From Bdellovibrionales bacterium CG12_big_fil_rev_8_21_14_0_65_38_15 (GTDB taxonomy: Bacteria > Bdellovibrionota > Bacteriovoracia > Bacteriovoracales > Bacteriovoracaceae): a DNA stretch of 64,000 nucleotides. Location of the stretch: positions 62,001-126,000 of the forward strand of contig PCUW01000048.1 in the NCBI GenBank assembly GCA_002787775.1. Direction: 5' to 3'. The translations under genes and the position numbers were made by a program. The first letter of the stretch is position 1; each line of letters begins with the position of its first letter. The notes under the pieces are model-generated. The model searched no databases. It saw nothing but the letters and a program-made list of their open reading frames with translations, and was not told the origin of the DNA. This document shows positions 7,333 to 16,883 of this stretch, piece by piece.

Positions 7333-9088
7333 ATGCCTCTAAGATTTTTTTTAGATCGAAGATAGTAACAGGCTTTTGAATCGTCCCATGAAATCCAAGT
7401 TCTTCATAATAACTTACATCAGTTTTTAAGGCATTCGCAGTGAATGCAAAAATCTGTGATTGTTTTAGCAAATTAAGATCTTTAGCGTTCTTTAAAAACT
7501 CAACTCCATTCATGACAGGCATTTGTATGTCACAGAGGATGAAGTCAAACTGAGCTTGTTTTAATTGATTGAGGCCTTCTTCTCCGTTTTCGACTAAAAC
7601 ATAGCGGTGGCCAAGATTATCCAAATATTTTTTAATGATGATTGAATTAATTGAATTGTCTTCAAGAACAAGTATATTTAGAGAATCCACAGATATTGTT
7701 GCTTCTTTTGAAACTATTGTTTTCGATCTGTCGACGCGTTTAGGTATTATAACTTGTCGCTTTGTTGGAATATTAACTAGAAAAGTAGAGCCTTTGCCAA
7801 CAACTGAAGTAAGAATGAGTTCACCGCTCATAAGATTAATAATATTTCTTGTAATATTTAAGCCAAGTCCAGTGCCTTGAACTTTATTTTTTGAATTTTG
7901 ATAGATTTGAGTAAAAGATTCATAAATGATTTGTTGATCCTTCTTTTCAATCCCAACTCCGGTGTCTTTAACTTCGATATGCAAATGATCATTCTCGTAC
8001 TTAAAAACTAATGTGACGGATCCTTTGTCGGTAAATTTAAATGCATTACCAATAAGATTAATTAATATTTGCTTTAGTCTCACTGCATCTATGTAAACCT
8101 CAGAATTTTCCAAGATATGATTTTCTATTTTAAACTCTATTTCCTTTTGCTTAGACATAACTATAAACTGGAAATTAATATCTTTTATTAAGTCACTTAT
8201 CTGTACCCAATCAGGATTGATATCAAGCTTATTGGCTTCAATTTTTTCGAAGTCTAAAATGGAATTGATTAATTCAAGAGTTGATTTTGAGCAGCTGTCT
8301 ATAATGTCTAAATATTCACTATCAACGCTTAGTTTATCCTCATGCTTTATCAGTTGTATGCTGCCAATAATGCCATTTAGAGGAGTTCTGATTTCATGGG
8401 TCATATTTGAGATAAATCTTGATTTGATAAGTCTCGCATTGACGGCCATTTCTTTTTCAGCAATCAAGCTTTTAATAGTATTGTCGAGTAGCTTATTCAA
8501 TGGTCTAAAAATAAAGTAAGCTTCACTGAGCAAAAGCACGAGAGTTGTAATAAATATGAAAAATTCAGCATAAATACTCAACAGGACAAGTTCTTGACTC
8601 TCTTTTTCGAAAGAAGAAACAGCATTGTCAAGAATATCTAAAAGCTCATTGAGTTTGGATAGTGGATAGGGATTAAACTGTTTTTGCGATTTGGAAGTAT
8701 TTAAAAAAGCTAAGTAAGCATTAAACTTATCATTGACTCCTCCATAGCGATAATAGATATCTCTCATTGCCGCAGAGAGTTTGAAACCATTTTTGTTATT
8801 AATGATTTCTTGATGGTTAGATTCGAATTTTAAAATGTTTTCAGATAGTGTTTTTTCCAGCTCAAAGAGACTTTCTTCCTTCGGGTTATGAAGTTTTTCA
8901 ATTATTAGTGCAGTTCTTTGAGAAAGCATTCTCTGTCTTCCAGAGATATTGATAATCTCGGCGTATTTATCTTGGCTATTTAACATCACCTTCATAGTTA
9001 AAAATGCCATTAACGACATTAAGGCAATAGCAAGTAAAGCCATTCGATAGCGAGATTTAAATATAGATGATTTAAATACCTCAGACAT
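7331..9088 (-). CDS. Hybrid sensor histidine kinase with PilJ-type sensor and C-terminal receiver
   Basis: Membrane sensor kinase of 585 residues. TM1 is about residues 16-37 and TM2 about 168-192. Between them lies a type-IV-pilus-methyl-accepting-like sensor helix with NISGRQRMLSQR at 47-58. The HisKA domain has phospho-acceptor His231 in MTHEIRTPLNG. The ATPase has N-box Asn348 (LINLIGNAFKF), DTGVGI at 375-380 and GTGLGLNI at 405-412. The receiver (about 470-585) has Asp520 in LCDIQMPVMNG and a KP motif near the end. The gene start overlaps the end of the dikinase gene by 8 bases, making it the last gene of the minus arm of the 7-21 kb cluster. No DNA-binding domain is present, so output is by phosphorelay to an unknown partner. 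Confidence 0.92.
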   Translation of the reverse strand: MSEVFKSSIFKSRYRMALLAIALMSLMAFLTMKVMLNSQDKYAEIINISGRQRMLSQRTALIIEKLHNPKEESLFELEKTLSENILKFESNHQEIINNKNGFKLSAAMRDIYYRYGGVNDKFNAYLAFLNTSKSQKQFNPYPLSKLNELLDILDNAVSSFEKESQELVLLSIYAEFFIFITTLVLLLSEAYFIFRPLNKLLDNTIKSLIAEKEMAVNARLIKSRFISNMTHEIRTPLNGIIGSIQLIKHEDKLSVDSEYLDIIDSCSKSTLELINSILDFEKIEANKLDINPDWVQISDLIKDINFQFIVMSKQKEIEFKIENHILENSEVYIDAVRLKQILINLIGNAFKFTDKGSVTLVFKYENDHLHIEVKDTGVGIEKKDQQIIYESFTQIYQNSKNKVQGTGLGLNITRNIINLMSGELILTSVVGKGSTFLVNIPTKRQVIIPKRVDRSKTIVSKEATISVDSLNILVLEDNSINSIIIKKYLDNLGHRYVLVENGEEGLNQLKQAQFDFILCDIQMPVMNGVEFLKNAKDLNLLKQSQIFAFTANALKTDVSYYEELGFHGTIQKPVTIFDLKKILEA

Positions 9089-11759
9089 CTTCTAATATCT
9101 CCACTAAACCTGTTTCACCGTTAAATCTTACTTTCATTCCAGTTTTAAGTCTTTTTGTTAGTCCTTTGATACTCACGATAGTTGGAAGGCCCATCTCTCG
9201 CGCCACGATAGCTGAGTGAGATAAAAGACCTCCTCTTTCGACAAGCAAACCTTTGGCCGAAGGGTAGAGAGGAATCCATCCAGGATCAGTTCTGTGAGTG
9301 ACGAGAATCTCCCCATTTAAAGTTAAATCGTCTTCAGGAGAAAGAATGACCTTAACCACACCTTCAATAATACCGGGACAACATCCAAGACCTTTCATTT
9401 CATTTTCTTTTAAATCGCCCAGCTCAATTTCTACTTCTGGCGCAAAATGTTTATTGTTCCAATAAGTAGGACCTCGAGTCGCAAACCTTGGTGCCGGTTC
9501 CATGTTTTCGTACCGTTCATATTCTTTTTTTCTAAGTTCAATGACTTTTTCTAGATCCTGGATAGTATTAAAACCTTCAAGTGAACCTTTAAGCTCTTCC
9601 AAGGAAAGATAAAAGATATCGTCTGGTTGTTGGATAATTCCTCTAAGGTTATAGTCTTTACCAATAGCATAAAACATTGCGCGAACGACGCCATAGATTC
9701 TTGTACGACAAAATCTTGTATTTTCTCTGTTTCGAACTGCTTTTCGAGCGTGTTTTAGCGACCAACTGTAGAAGATTTTTTTTAAACCTGATATATTTTC
9801 AGTCAACAGTTTTTCTGCATTCATTCTTATTTCTTTTTCACGTTTTTCATATTGCTCTAGGTCTGTTTGGCCTGAATTGATGATATTTTTTAGAAAGACA
9901 AAAAATAACGATGGATCTTGATGTAAATCTTTTTGCTCAAGCTTCATTTCACTCATGCATCTAAAACCGTAACGATCAATATAATGCATAACTTTTTGAT
10001 AGAAATCTTGGTGAGGTGATTGTCGTAAAAATTCAAGACAGTCTGAGGCATCAGTATTTTGAACTAACGATAGAAGTTCATGGTTTTGTGTGACTTCACC
10101 GGCAAGAGTAATTAGGCGCTTTGTTGGTTCTGCTGACTCAAGGTTTCCATTTCCAGCCAGAAGATCATTCGAAAACCCGCTTCCTAGGTGACTTAACCAT
10201 TTATCTGTTAGCTTTTTGAAAACTCCAAAATGAATCATGCATAAAAAATCATTGATGATTGGGGCATGCCATTTCCAAAGCATATCAACTTCAAGTTTTT
10301 TGTAATACTCATAAATTTCATCAGAAGGTAGTTTACTGTAGTCAATATGGCGGTACTCATCCCAAATTTTAAGAAAATCCGAAAGGAATTTATCAACAAC
10401 ACTTTGAATCGAAAAATGAAACCAAAGAAATTTCATGCCAGTGATAATTTTTCGAATTTTTGAACTAAAGCTATCATTAAATGATGGAGGCCTAACTCTT
10501 GCCGCGATTTCGTCGGCAAGGGCTTCATCCGTTCCCATCATCGTTTCCATGAAAGAGCGATTGAATTTGTAACCTGGCAATATTGATGTCAGTTTGTACC
10601 AGTTTAAAAGATTGTAATAAACGCGACCATAAAATAATCCAAGCATATTTTTTAAGAAAAAATCCATTTCCTTAATATGCTTTTGTGGCACATATAGAAT
10701 CTCACAAAATTGAACATAGACTTGGTGATACACATAGCGTGCGAAACCAAAAGTTAGAGGCTTTGTAAGTCCACCATAGCTCTCTACAATATTTGAGTTG
10801 TCCCAAACAAAGAGTCTGCCTTTATGCGAGACCACATCTGTTGTGATAGGCCTTGATTGTAAGACATAAATTTTATCATCTTTGATCGCCCATTCAACAT
10901 CTTGGGGAAAGTGATAAAGATCTTCAATCTTTGTAGATAACTCAACTAGCTGTTTCAGTTCACCGTCGGTTAAACAAGAAGTGGATACTGATGGATTTAT
11001 ATCAACTTCAAGGCAGCCACCTTCAGAGCTTCTTATCCATTTTTTATCTTTTTCGACAAGATTTGCTTCAAGTAGCTTTCCATTTGTTTCAAACGTCCAA
11101 GTATCAGGGTCTAAATGACCTCCTACAAGACCTTCTCCAACACCAAAGACAGCATTGATCATCATTGATTGCGATGACGGTTTAAGCGGGTCTTGCGTGA
11201 ATAATACACCAGATGTTTCGGGATCGATCATTTGTTGGAAGATAACCGAAACTCTAATGTTTTTAACATCAAGTTTGTTTTGTTGGCGATAAGAGATTCC
11301 TCGATTAGAAAAAGCTGAAGCCCAGCATTTTAAAACTGATAAATAAATATCTTCAAGTTTTGTAATATATAAAAACGAGCTGAGTTGTCCCGCGAAACTA
11401 TGAGAGCTTCCATCTTCATCAGCGGCGGATGATCTAACTGATATCATCTCTTTCTTTAGGTATTTTTCCCACGTCTCTTTAATACGAGATTTTAATAACG
11501 CGGGTAAACCTATTTCAATAAATCTATTATGAATGATATTCTCGTCATATGGAGTTGAATTGATTTGCTCGTCAAGAAAGTCTTGTAAATTATTTTTTGA
11601 GATATAGTCTTCAAAAACACTTGCCGGTATTGCACACCATGTAGGAATATTAAAGCCAGCATTACTAAGTTTGTGTAAATTGGAAGCTTTTCCGCCAGCA
11701 TGTGCTTTGACAAAATTGTCTAGACTTGAGGGGAAGATGAAGACAAATGGATCGATCAT
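9081..11759 (-). CDS. PEP-synthase/rifampin-phosphotransferase-like dikinase
   Basis: 892-residue three-part phosphotransferase. The N-terminal ATP-grasp half (about 1-306) has SVRSSAADEDG at 107-117, FAGQ at 122-125, VFGVGEGLVGG at 204-214, Glu289 and QSRPIT at 301-306. The C-terminal swivelling domain (about 790-892) has phosphohistidine His848 in GGLLSHSAIVAREMG. There is no PEP-binding TIM barrel, so this is not a true PEP synthase. The roughly 480-residue middle section takes the place of the substrate domain of rifampin phosphotransferase, which uses ATP to phosphorylate a hydroxyl and releases AMP and phosphate. I do not recognise the middle domain. It overlaps both neighbours (4 and 8 bases) within the minus arm of the cluster, suggesting it phosphorylates an alcohol intermediate there. 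Confidence 0.85.
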   Translation of the reverse strand: MIDPFVFIFPSSLDNFVKAHAGGKASNLHKLSNAGFNIPTWCAIPASVFEDYISKNNLQDFLDEQINSTPYDENIIHNRFIEIGLPALLKSRIKETWEKYLKKEMISVRSSAADEDGSSHSFAGQLSSFLYITKLEDIYLSVLKCWASAFSNRGISYRQQNKLDVKNIRVSVIFQQMIDPETSGVLFTQDPLKPSSQSMMINAVFGVGEGLVGGHLDPDTWTFETNGKLLEANLVEKDKKWIRSSEGGCLEVDINPSVSTSCLTDGELKQLVELSTKIEDLYHFPQDVEWAIKDDKIYVLQSRPITTDVVSHKGRLFVWDNSNIVESYGGLTKPLTFGFARYVYHQVYVQFCEILYVPQKHIKEMDFFLKNMLGLFYGRVYYNLLNWYKLTSILPGYKFNRSFMETMMGTDEALADEIAARVRPPSFNDSFSSKIRKIITGMKFLWFHFSIQSVVDKFLSDFLKIWDEYRHIDYSKLPSDEIYEYYKKLEVDMLWKWHAPIINDFLCMIHFGVFKKLTDKWLSHLGSGFSNDLLAGNGNLESAEPTKRLITLAGEVTQNHELLSLVQNTDASDCLEFLRQSPHQDFYQKVMHYIDRYGFRCMSEMKLEQKDLHQDPSLFFVFLKNIINSGQTDLEQYEKREKEIRMNAEKLLTENISGLKKIFYSWSLKHARKAVRNRENTRFCRTRIYGVVRAMFYAIGKDYNLRGIIQQPDDIFYLSLEELKGSLEGFNTIQDLEKVIELRKKEYERYENMEPAPRFATRGPTYWNNKHFAPEVEIELGDLKENEMKGLGCCPGIIEGVVKVILSPEDDLTLNGEILVTHRTDPGWIPLYPSAKGLLVERGGLLSHSAIVAREMGLPTIVSIKGLTKRLKTGMKVRFNGETGLVEILEDV

Positions 11760-12682
11760 AAATGACTTCCCATATATGGAGAAACTGTTAGAAGAAGATA
11801 GATCAAAATAATATAGATTGAGCTCGATAATCGATAAATAGAACCTCTTTTACTATTTTTTGAAAAAAGAAAAAAAAGTCCACTTACAGTAAGAATGATT
11901 GATGGAATATAAAGAGGTAATGTTGTCGTAAAAAATGGGTAAGCATGAATAAAGGCAAGAGTTGCTAAAAGAGAATGTGTTAATACAAGAATAACGGAAC
12001 CTGATTGACCCCATATTTTCGAATAACTTTCTATCTCTGACCTTTCTTCCTCTTTCGTAAATATTTTTCTTCCTAGCTCAAAGATATTAAAAACAAACCA
12101 AGCACCAATGGCAACATATAAGTCATTTTCTTGTATCGTTGCATTTTCATTCATGCCACTTATGAGACTTAGGGTGAGTGGAAGAGTGACGAAAGTATGA
12201 GTCGTCGCGTAGGTGGTCAGATGTGGTTTAATCAATGACGATATAAAGAATTCTTTATACATGAAAAATGACCAAATGGTCGCAAGCAACCAGAAGCGAA
12301 ACGATTCTGGAAGAAATGAATGTAAAAAGAAATACTCTGACGCCGTACAAATTATAATGCCGAACTTAAGGTCTGTTGTGGACAATAGTCCTCTTGGTAA
12401 TGGTCTGGTTGGATTGATAACGATATCTAACTCGTAATCCTTGATCTCATCGAATAGTCGAAGTCTAAAAAAGAATAGAAACGCTAAGACGCTGGCATAA
12501 ATTTTGGGAAGATTTTCTCTAAGATCAATAAACGTTGCTGTGCCAAAGCAAAACAAGACAATCATTGGTATATGGGTTAGTGGTGAAAACCTTTCATTAA
12601 AAAAGATAAGCCAACTCTTAATGTAGCGAGCTATTACTTTTAAAAAGGCTAAATCACTTGTATTTGAATTGGCTTTATTCAA
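11756..12682 (-). CDS. UbiA-family membrane protein (prenyl/alkyl-transferase-like)
   Basis: 308-residue polytopic membrane protein with about eight hydrophobic segments. The first Asp-rich motif of UbiA enzymes is clear as Asp78, Asp82 and Asp86 in DEIKDYELD, followed by RPLPRG at 93-98. The second motif is degenerate: where DxxxD is expected there is FELGRKIFTKEEE (around residue 200). UbiA enzymes attach isoprenoid chains to aromatic or lipid acceptors using Mg-diphosphate bound by these motifs; the altered second motif makes the donor uncertain. The gene overlaps its neighbours by 4 bases on each side. The menaquinone enzyme MenA is a possible alternative, but the context and the second motif argue against it. 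Confidence 0.75.
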   Translation of the reverse strand: MNKANSNTSDLAFLKVIARYIKSWLIFFNERFSPLTHIPMIVLFCFGTATFIDLRENLPKIYASVLAFLFFFRLRLFDEIKDYELDIVINPTRPLPRGLLSTTDLKFGIIICTASEYFFLHSFLPESFRFWLLATIWSFFMYKEFFISSLIKPHLTTYATTHTFVTLPLTLSLISGMNENATIQENDLYVAIGAWFVFNIFELGRKIFTKEEERSEIESYSKIWGQSGSVILVLTHSLLATLAFIHAYPFFTTTLPLYIPSIILTVSGLFFLFSKNSKRGSIYRLSSSIYIILIYLLLTVSPYMGSHL

Positions 12683-15075
12683 AGACCTTTCTCCAAAATT
12701 GAGCTTCTTAGTATTGTATATTCAACTTTTGAATGATGTCTTGGATCCATAGGGATATCTTCAACGCGAACAACCCTGTCTACAACAACATCATTTTTGG
12801 CTAGGATTCGCTTAATTTCATCCTCCCATTCAGCAGGTGAGCCTAAAGCATCATCACTCGTCATGTAGGCAGCTATTGTTTTTTCTCCAAGCTCCTTATC
12901 TTCAATGCCTAAGTAAGCACATTTTTTAACAAAGCTAAGCTTTTTCATGATGACTTCAGCTCGAACAGGGAAATAGTATTTTCCTTTTCTTGAGATAGCA
13001 TTATGAACGCGCCCGACTAACCAAAGATTTGATTCACTGTCAATTCGTCCTAGATCTCCTGTACGGTGCCATACTGTATTTTCATGATCTCGTATTTTTG
13101 CCCGATAGAAGGCTTCTTCATTATTCCAGTAACCTTGGCAAACGTGCTCTCCTGCAACAATGATTTCGCCAACTTCACCTTTTGTAACTTCATGGGTTTT
13201 CCATTCGGAATCATTTTTAATAAAAATAGGATCTTTATTAATCTTAAGATATTTAACCTTAAGGCCGCTATCCATTTTTCCAACATTAACACCCTCAAGT
13301 TCAATCTCAGGATCGGAGCTCTTTTTTTGATTAAGCATCTGTCTGGCTTCAATATGCGCCATTGGTTCAACTTCTGTTGATCCATAAAGAACAAGAATTT
13401 CAGCTTGTTTTGCCACTTGAAGCATTTTTTTAACATCATCATTTGATACAGGCGCGCCGCCAGTGATGATCCTGCGTAAAAAACTAAGTTCTTTTTTATT
13501 TTGAATACACCAATTCGACAACGCGTTAAAAAGTGAAGGGGATAGTGTCGTGCAAGTTACCCCTTCGCTTAACATTTGATGATACAAAATCAGTGGATCT
13601 TTTTCGTTTGGAATCCCTACATCGATAGCAGGCAAGACTGTTTTAACTCCTGCCGCAAGATTGTTTAGTGAAAAAATAGGAAAGACAGGTAAATCCACAT
13701 CTTTATCATTGTACGGTAGATGACGATTAAGAGCATAGTGTTGGGCAGCTAAGAAGCGATGGCCTCTATCTGCACCTTTGGGAGTTCCACTTGAGCCAGT
13801 CGTAAAAGTAATCAAGGCAGTGTGTTCTTTTTCAACAGGAGCGGGTTCGGTTCTTTCAGTTTCTTTGAAAAGTTGGTCTAGTGATGCATTATACTGTCCA
13901 GTGTGAGGTCCAGCGACAACTTTAAGTTTAATATCTTGAATTTCTTTAACATCTGCTAAATATTGAAATGCTTTTTCTACACTTATAATCATTCTGGGTG
14001 CAACAACTTCTGCTGATTTGCCCATTTGATCTCTTCTGGCCCAAGAATCTAGAAATACTGCTATTGCTCCCAGTCTTTGAACTGCAAACATAGCAGCATA
14101 CATATAAAGAGACATTGGAATAAAGATAATGACTCTATCACCTTTTTGTAATCCGAGATTTTTTAAACCTGTGGCGAGCACTGAGACTAAGTGATCTAGT
14201 TCTGCAACTTTTACACTATCGTGCTGGAGTGAATCGACACCATTCCAAGTCGCAATTTTTTCTGGATGCACCCATGAGAGAATTTGTTGCATAGGTTTTT
14301 TATGTAGATGTTGGGTCAAAAAAGCGGAGACATTATTGTTGATATTTTCTCCAGGAAAATATCCAAGGTGATGACTCTTTTCAGAAATCTTCTTTTTTGT
14401 TGGTGCAATTGAGATGATTTGTTTTATTTTGTCAGATAATTCATCTATATGTGTCCATAAAAGCGCATGTCCGGCCATTTCAAGTATTTCTTCTGAAGCT
14501 GAGGACTTTTCTATTAAGGGAGATATTTGTTCTTGGTAATCACTGGTCGTATCTTCGCGACCTCGAATGATCGTTATCTTTGTGCCAAGTTCTTTATGTT
14601 TTAATAAAAGTTGATCTATATAGCTTGTTTCAATATCTTTTTCAAAAATACTTTGTCTTAAGCGGTAAGGTATATTGTAATTTAGAGCGTCTTGTTTGTA
14701 GCTTTCAGGCACCTGAGCTGGATGTGAAGATTGGGTAAGCATTTTATCAATTTCTTTTTGTCCTACTAGTCCAAGGATAAGCGCGCCAATTCCTGGTGTT
14801 TTTAATACAATCTTTTTAATAAGTGATAGTTTACTTTGAGGATAGATATAAGGTGATATTAAAATGACTTTGGAACTTTTATTTTTTAATGCACTTTCTA
14901 GCGCTAGAACGCACCCAAAAGAGTAACCCATGATAGCATCAAAGTTGTCTTCATCATTTAAGTTGTCTCTATTTGCTAAGGTAAAAATCACATCGTCATT
15001 CATTTCTCGTTTTAGGTGAAGAAAATCATCCGGATGCCCAGGAGAGCCATGAAAGGCAAGTATATTTTTTTTCAT
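12679..15075 (-). CDS. Alpha/beta hydrolase - OleC-like acyl ligase fusion
   Basis: 798-residue bifunctional protein. Residues 1-220 form an alpha/beta hydrolase with a complete Ser52 (GYSFG), Asp175 (GREDTT) and His203 (MAGHALL) triad. Residues about 240-798 are an adenylate-forming enzyme with TTGSSGTPKG at 425-434. Several stretches resemble OleC, the beta-lactone synthetase of olefin biosynthesis, as I recall it: DLPVFPIFSLNNLAAGVKT, IITGGAPVS, the GEVGEIIVAGE loop and the C-terminal IPMDPRHHSKVEY. A fused OleB-OleC is known, but OleB is dehalogenase-like with an Asp nucleophile, whereas this hydrolase has Ser; with no oleA here, olefin synthesis is not supported. It probably activates a fatty or hydroxy-fatty acid, with the hydrolase cleaving a thioester or lactone. 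Confidence 0.83.
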   Translation of the reverse strand: MKKNILAFHGSPGHPDDFLHLKREMNDDVIFTLANRDNLNDEDNFDAIMGYSFGCVLALESALKNKSSKVILISPYIYPQSKLSLIKKIVLKTPGIGALILGLVGQKEIDKMLTQSSHPAQVPESYKQDALNYNIPYRLRQSIFEKDIETSYIDQLLLKHKELGTKITIIRGREDTTSDYQEQISPLIEKSSASEEILEMAGHALLWTHIDELSDKIKQIISIAPTKKKISEKSHHLGYFPGENINNNVSAFLTQHLHKKPMQQILSWVHPEKIATWNGVDSLQHDSVKVAELDHLVSVLATGLKNLGLQKGDRVIIFIPMSLYMYAAMFAVQRLGAIAVFLDSWARRDQMGKSAEVVAPRMIISVEKAFQYLADVKEIQDIKLKVVAGPHTGQYNASLDQLFKETERTEPAPVEKEHTALITFTTGSSGTPKGADRGHRFLAAQHYALNRHLPYNDKDVDLPVFPIFSLNNLAAGVKTVLPAIDVGIPNEKDPLILYHQMLSEGVTCTTLSPSLFNALSNWCIQNKKELSFLRRIITGGAPVSNDDVKKMLQVAKQAEILVLYGSTEVEPMAHIEARQMLNQKKSSDPEIELEGVNVGKMDSGLKVKYLKINKDPIFIKNDSEWKTHEVTKGEVGEIIVAGEHVCQGYWNNEEAFYRAKIRDHENTVWHRTGDLGRIDSESNLWLVGRVHNAISRKGKYYFPVRAEVIMKKLSFVKKCAYLGIEDKELGEKTIAAYMTSDDALGSPAEWEDEIKRILAKNDVVVDRVVRVEDIPMDPRHHSKVEYTILRSSILEKGL

Positions 15076-15812
15076 AAAATCATACCTTTTGAAATCATTT
15101 TATTGATCACTTCTTTTGTTGGGTTTTTTGTATACTTTGTTTTCGATGTTTTAATGTTTTGAATCCCTTCAGGTAAGTGGCCTAAAGATTCAATTTGAGC
15201 TAGAAGTTCTTTGATTTTTACTAATTCTTGTTCATGTGATGTTGCTAGATATTGCCAATAATCTAATTGAGTTGAACTAACTTCAGTCGTTGAATAAATA
15301 GTGCCCGCATCTATCTTTGCTTCCATTTTGTGCAGACTAAATCCAGCACCTCTTCCCTCGTAGAGCGCATAGAGATCACACATAGTTCCTCTATAGTCAG
15401 GAAGGATGCCATGATGAAGGTTGATGCAGCCAAGCCTTGGCGCGCTTAAGGACTCTGTTGTATAAATACATCTCGTTCTTATATTTAAAATAAGATCTAT
15501 TTTATTTTCTTTTATTATTTGGATAACTTCGGCTTCATTAATGGAATCAAAACTAAAATATTTGATCTTATTTTTATGACATAGATTTTTTCTTAATATT
15601 GTCTTTGGATAAACTGTATTTTTTATGAGTTGTAAGCCAATTTTTTTTGCACCAAAAGCAATAAGCCCAAGACCCTTAATGATAAGACTTGGAGAACGGT
15701 TGCTGAGATTGATAAATAGTCTGACGTTACCTAAGCCCAATAACTCTCCAATCAGAGCGTTATAGTTCTGGGGTATATACGTAACTTCACTGGTGACAAT
15801 GGCTATATTCAA
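15072..15812 (-). CDS. Formyltransferase-fold enzyme
   Basis: 246-residue protein with the formyl-tetrahydrofolate transferase fold. The catalytic trio is in place: Asn131 and His133 in INLHHGILPDYRG, and Asp168 in KIDAGTI. The usual C-terminal domain of methionyl-tRNA formyltransferase is absent, so it is more like the sugar- or amine-formylating enzymes. The start appears to be TTG at 15812, preceded by an AGGA ribosome site seven bases upstream; no in-frame ATG gives the conserved MNIAIVTSE start. It is first in the minus arm of the cluster, overlapping the next gene by 4 bases. The likely acceptor is an amine on the cluster product, which is inference. Confidence 0.85.
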   Translation of the reverse strand: MNIAIVTSEVTYIPQNYNALIGELLGLGNVRLFINLSNRSPSLIIKGLGLIAFGAKKIGLQLIKNTVYPKTILRKNLCHKNKIKYFSFDSINEAEVIQIIKENKIDLILNIRTRCIYTTESLSAPRLGCINLHHGILPDYRGTMCDLYALYEGRGAGFSLHKMEAKIDAGTIYSTTEVSSTQLDYWQYLATSHEQELVKIKELLAQIESLGHLPEGIQNIKTSKTKYTKNPTKEVINKMISKGMIL

Positions 15813-15886
15813 TTCAATTCCTATTTAATATCAATGATTTATCGGCTTTTATGACAGGATCTAAAGATGAATTTTTTACAATATAT

Positions 15887-15915
15887 CTGACAAAATTGAT
15901 GCTTTGCGGCATAAT
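15887..15915 (+). promoter_or_regulatory. Putative sigma70-type promoter of the plus arm
   Basis: CTGACA at 15887-15892, a 17-base spacer, and CATAAT at 15910-15915. Transcription from it would begin at about 15921-15922, the ATG of the first gene, implying a leaderless mRNA. The minus-arm promoter must lie in the same 108-base region, but I cannot choose a convincing one. Confidence 0.5.
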
Positions 15916-15920
15916 GTGGA

Positions 15921-16883
15921 ATGAGTAAAATCAGCGTCTATATGAATCAACAAGCTTCCCATTGCTCTTATGAGTTTTGGCGTGAGCGTATCCATCGATC
16001 ACTATTTCGAAGTGAGGTTCTTTATAGAACCCCTAAGTCATTATCCGAGCTTAATATTTTACTAAGACAAGATATCGCCAATAATGTTGATACAATCGTT
16101 TCTGTTGGTGGAGATGGAACAGTAAACACTCTTATTCAAGAATTAGCGGGTAAAGATATCGCTCTTCTTGTCGTTCCTGGTGGAACTGCCAATGATCTAG
16201 CTAGTGAGCTTGGCCACAAGGGTAGTGTTGATGAAGTTATTCGTTGTATACGTGAAAAACAGACTAAAAGTATTGATCTGATTAATATCAATGGTCGCTA
16301 TATGGCCACCAACGGCGGAATAGGCTTTGGCGGCGATGTTGCTAGAAGAATTAACGAGCTTAGGGTTAAAACTCCTGCCTTTAAAAAAGTTATGAGTTTT
16401 ACAGGTAAAAGTATATATTCCTTCTTTGTCGCTCAAGAATTGTTAACAGGCGACTTTGATACATATGATTTTGAAGTTGATTCACAAGAATTATCGGGGC
16501 GATTTACAGCTTCTGCGGTGTGGATTAATAATCAAGCGAAAGTAGCTGATACCTACAGCATTGCTCCTCTAACAAAGAATGACGATGGCACTTTTAATAT
16601 GATTATTTTAACCCATCCAACTAGAGCACTTTTGATTAATTGTTTTCTTAAAATTCTAAGAGGAATTCACCCCATTAATGACCCTCATTTTTTAAGCGTT
16701 GAAACCTCTAAAGTTTCTTTAAAGTTTGCTACACCAATTGATTTTTTTGGTGATGGAGAAGTCTTTGAAAAAAACGATCAATTTAATATTTCGTCTCTTC
16801 ACGCTGGATTAAATGTATTTTCTCTAAAGCTTGGACAAAAAAATTTAACCCCATTAGCGCCTGAGCAAGTAGCTTTGTCATGA
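15921..16883 (+). CDS. Diacylglycerol/sphingosine-kinase-family lipid kinase
   Basis: 320-residue soluble lipid kinase of the DagK/YegS type. The nucleotide-binding signatures are GGDGTVN at 63-69 and VPGGTANDLASELG at 85-98; ATNGGIGFGGDVA and the late DFFGDGE segment match the family's substrate and regulatory regions. Such enzymes phosphorylate a lipid hydroxyl with ATP. It opens the plus arm of the cluster and overlaps the SDR gene by 4 bases (ATGA). No Shine-Dalgarno is evident and the apparent promoter predicts a leaderless start. The true lipid acceptor is unknown; undecaprenol kinase is unlikely because there are no membrane helices. Confidence 0.87.
   Translation: MSKISVYMNQQASHCSYEFWRERIHRSLFRSEVLYRTPKSLSELNILLRQDIANNVDTIVSVGGDGTVNTLIQELAGKDIALLVVPGGTANDLASELGHKGSVDEVIRCIREKQTKSIDLININGRYMATNGGIGFGGDVARRINELRVKTPAFKKVMSFTGKSIYSFFVAQELLTGDFDTYDFEVDSQELSGRFTASAVWINNQAKVADTYSIAPLTKNDDGTFNMIILTHPTRALLINCFLKILRGIHPINDPHFLSVETSKVSLKFATPIDFFGDGEVFEKNDQFNISSLHAGLNVFSLKLGQKNLTPLAPEQVALS

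Noticed and set aside
9081-11759. Phosphoenolpyruvate synthase (ppsA)
   Set aside because: The C-terminal PEP-binding barrel is absent; the swivelling domain is at the very end.
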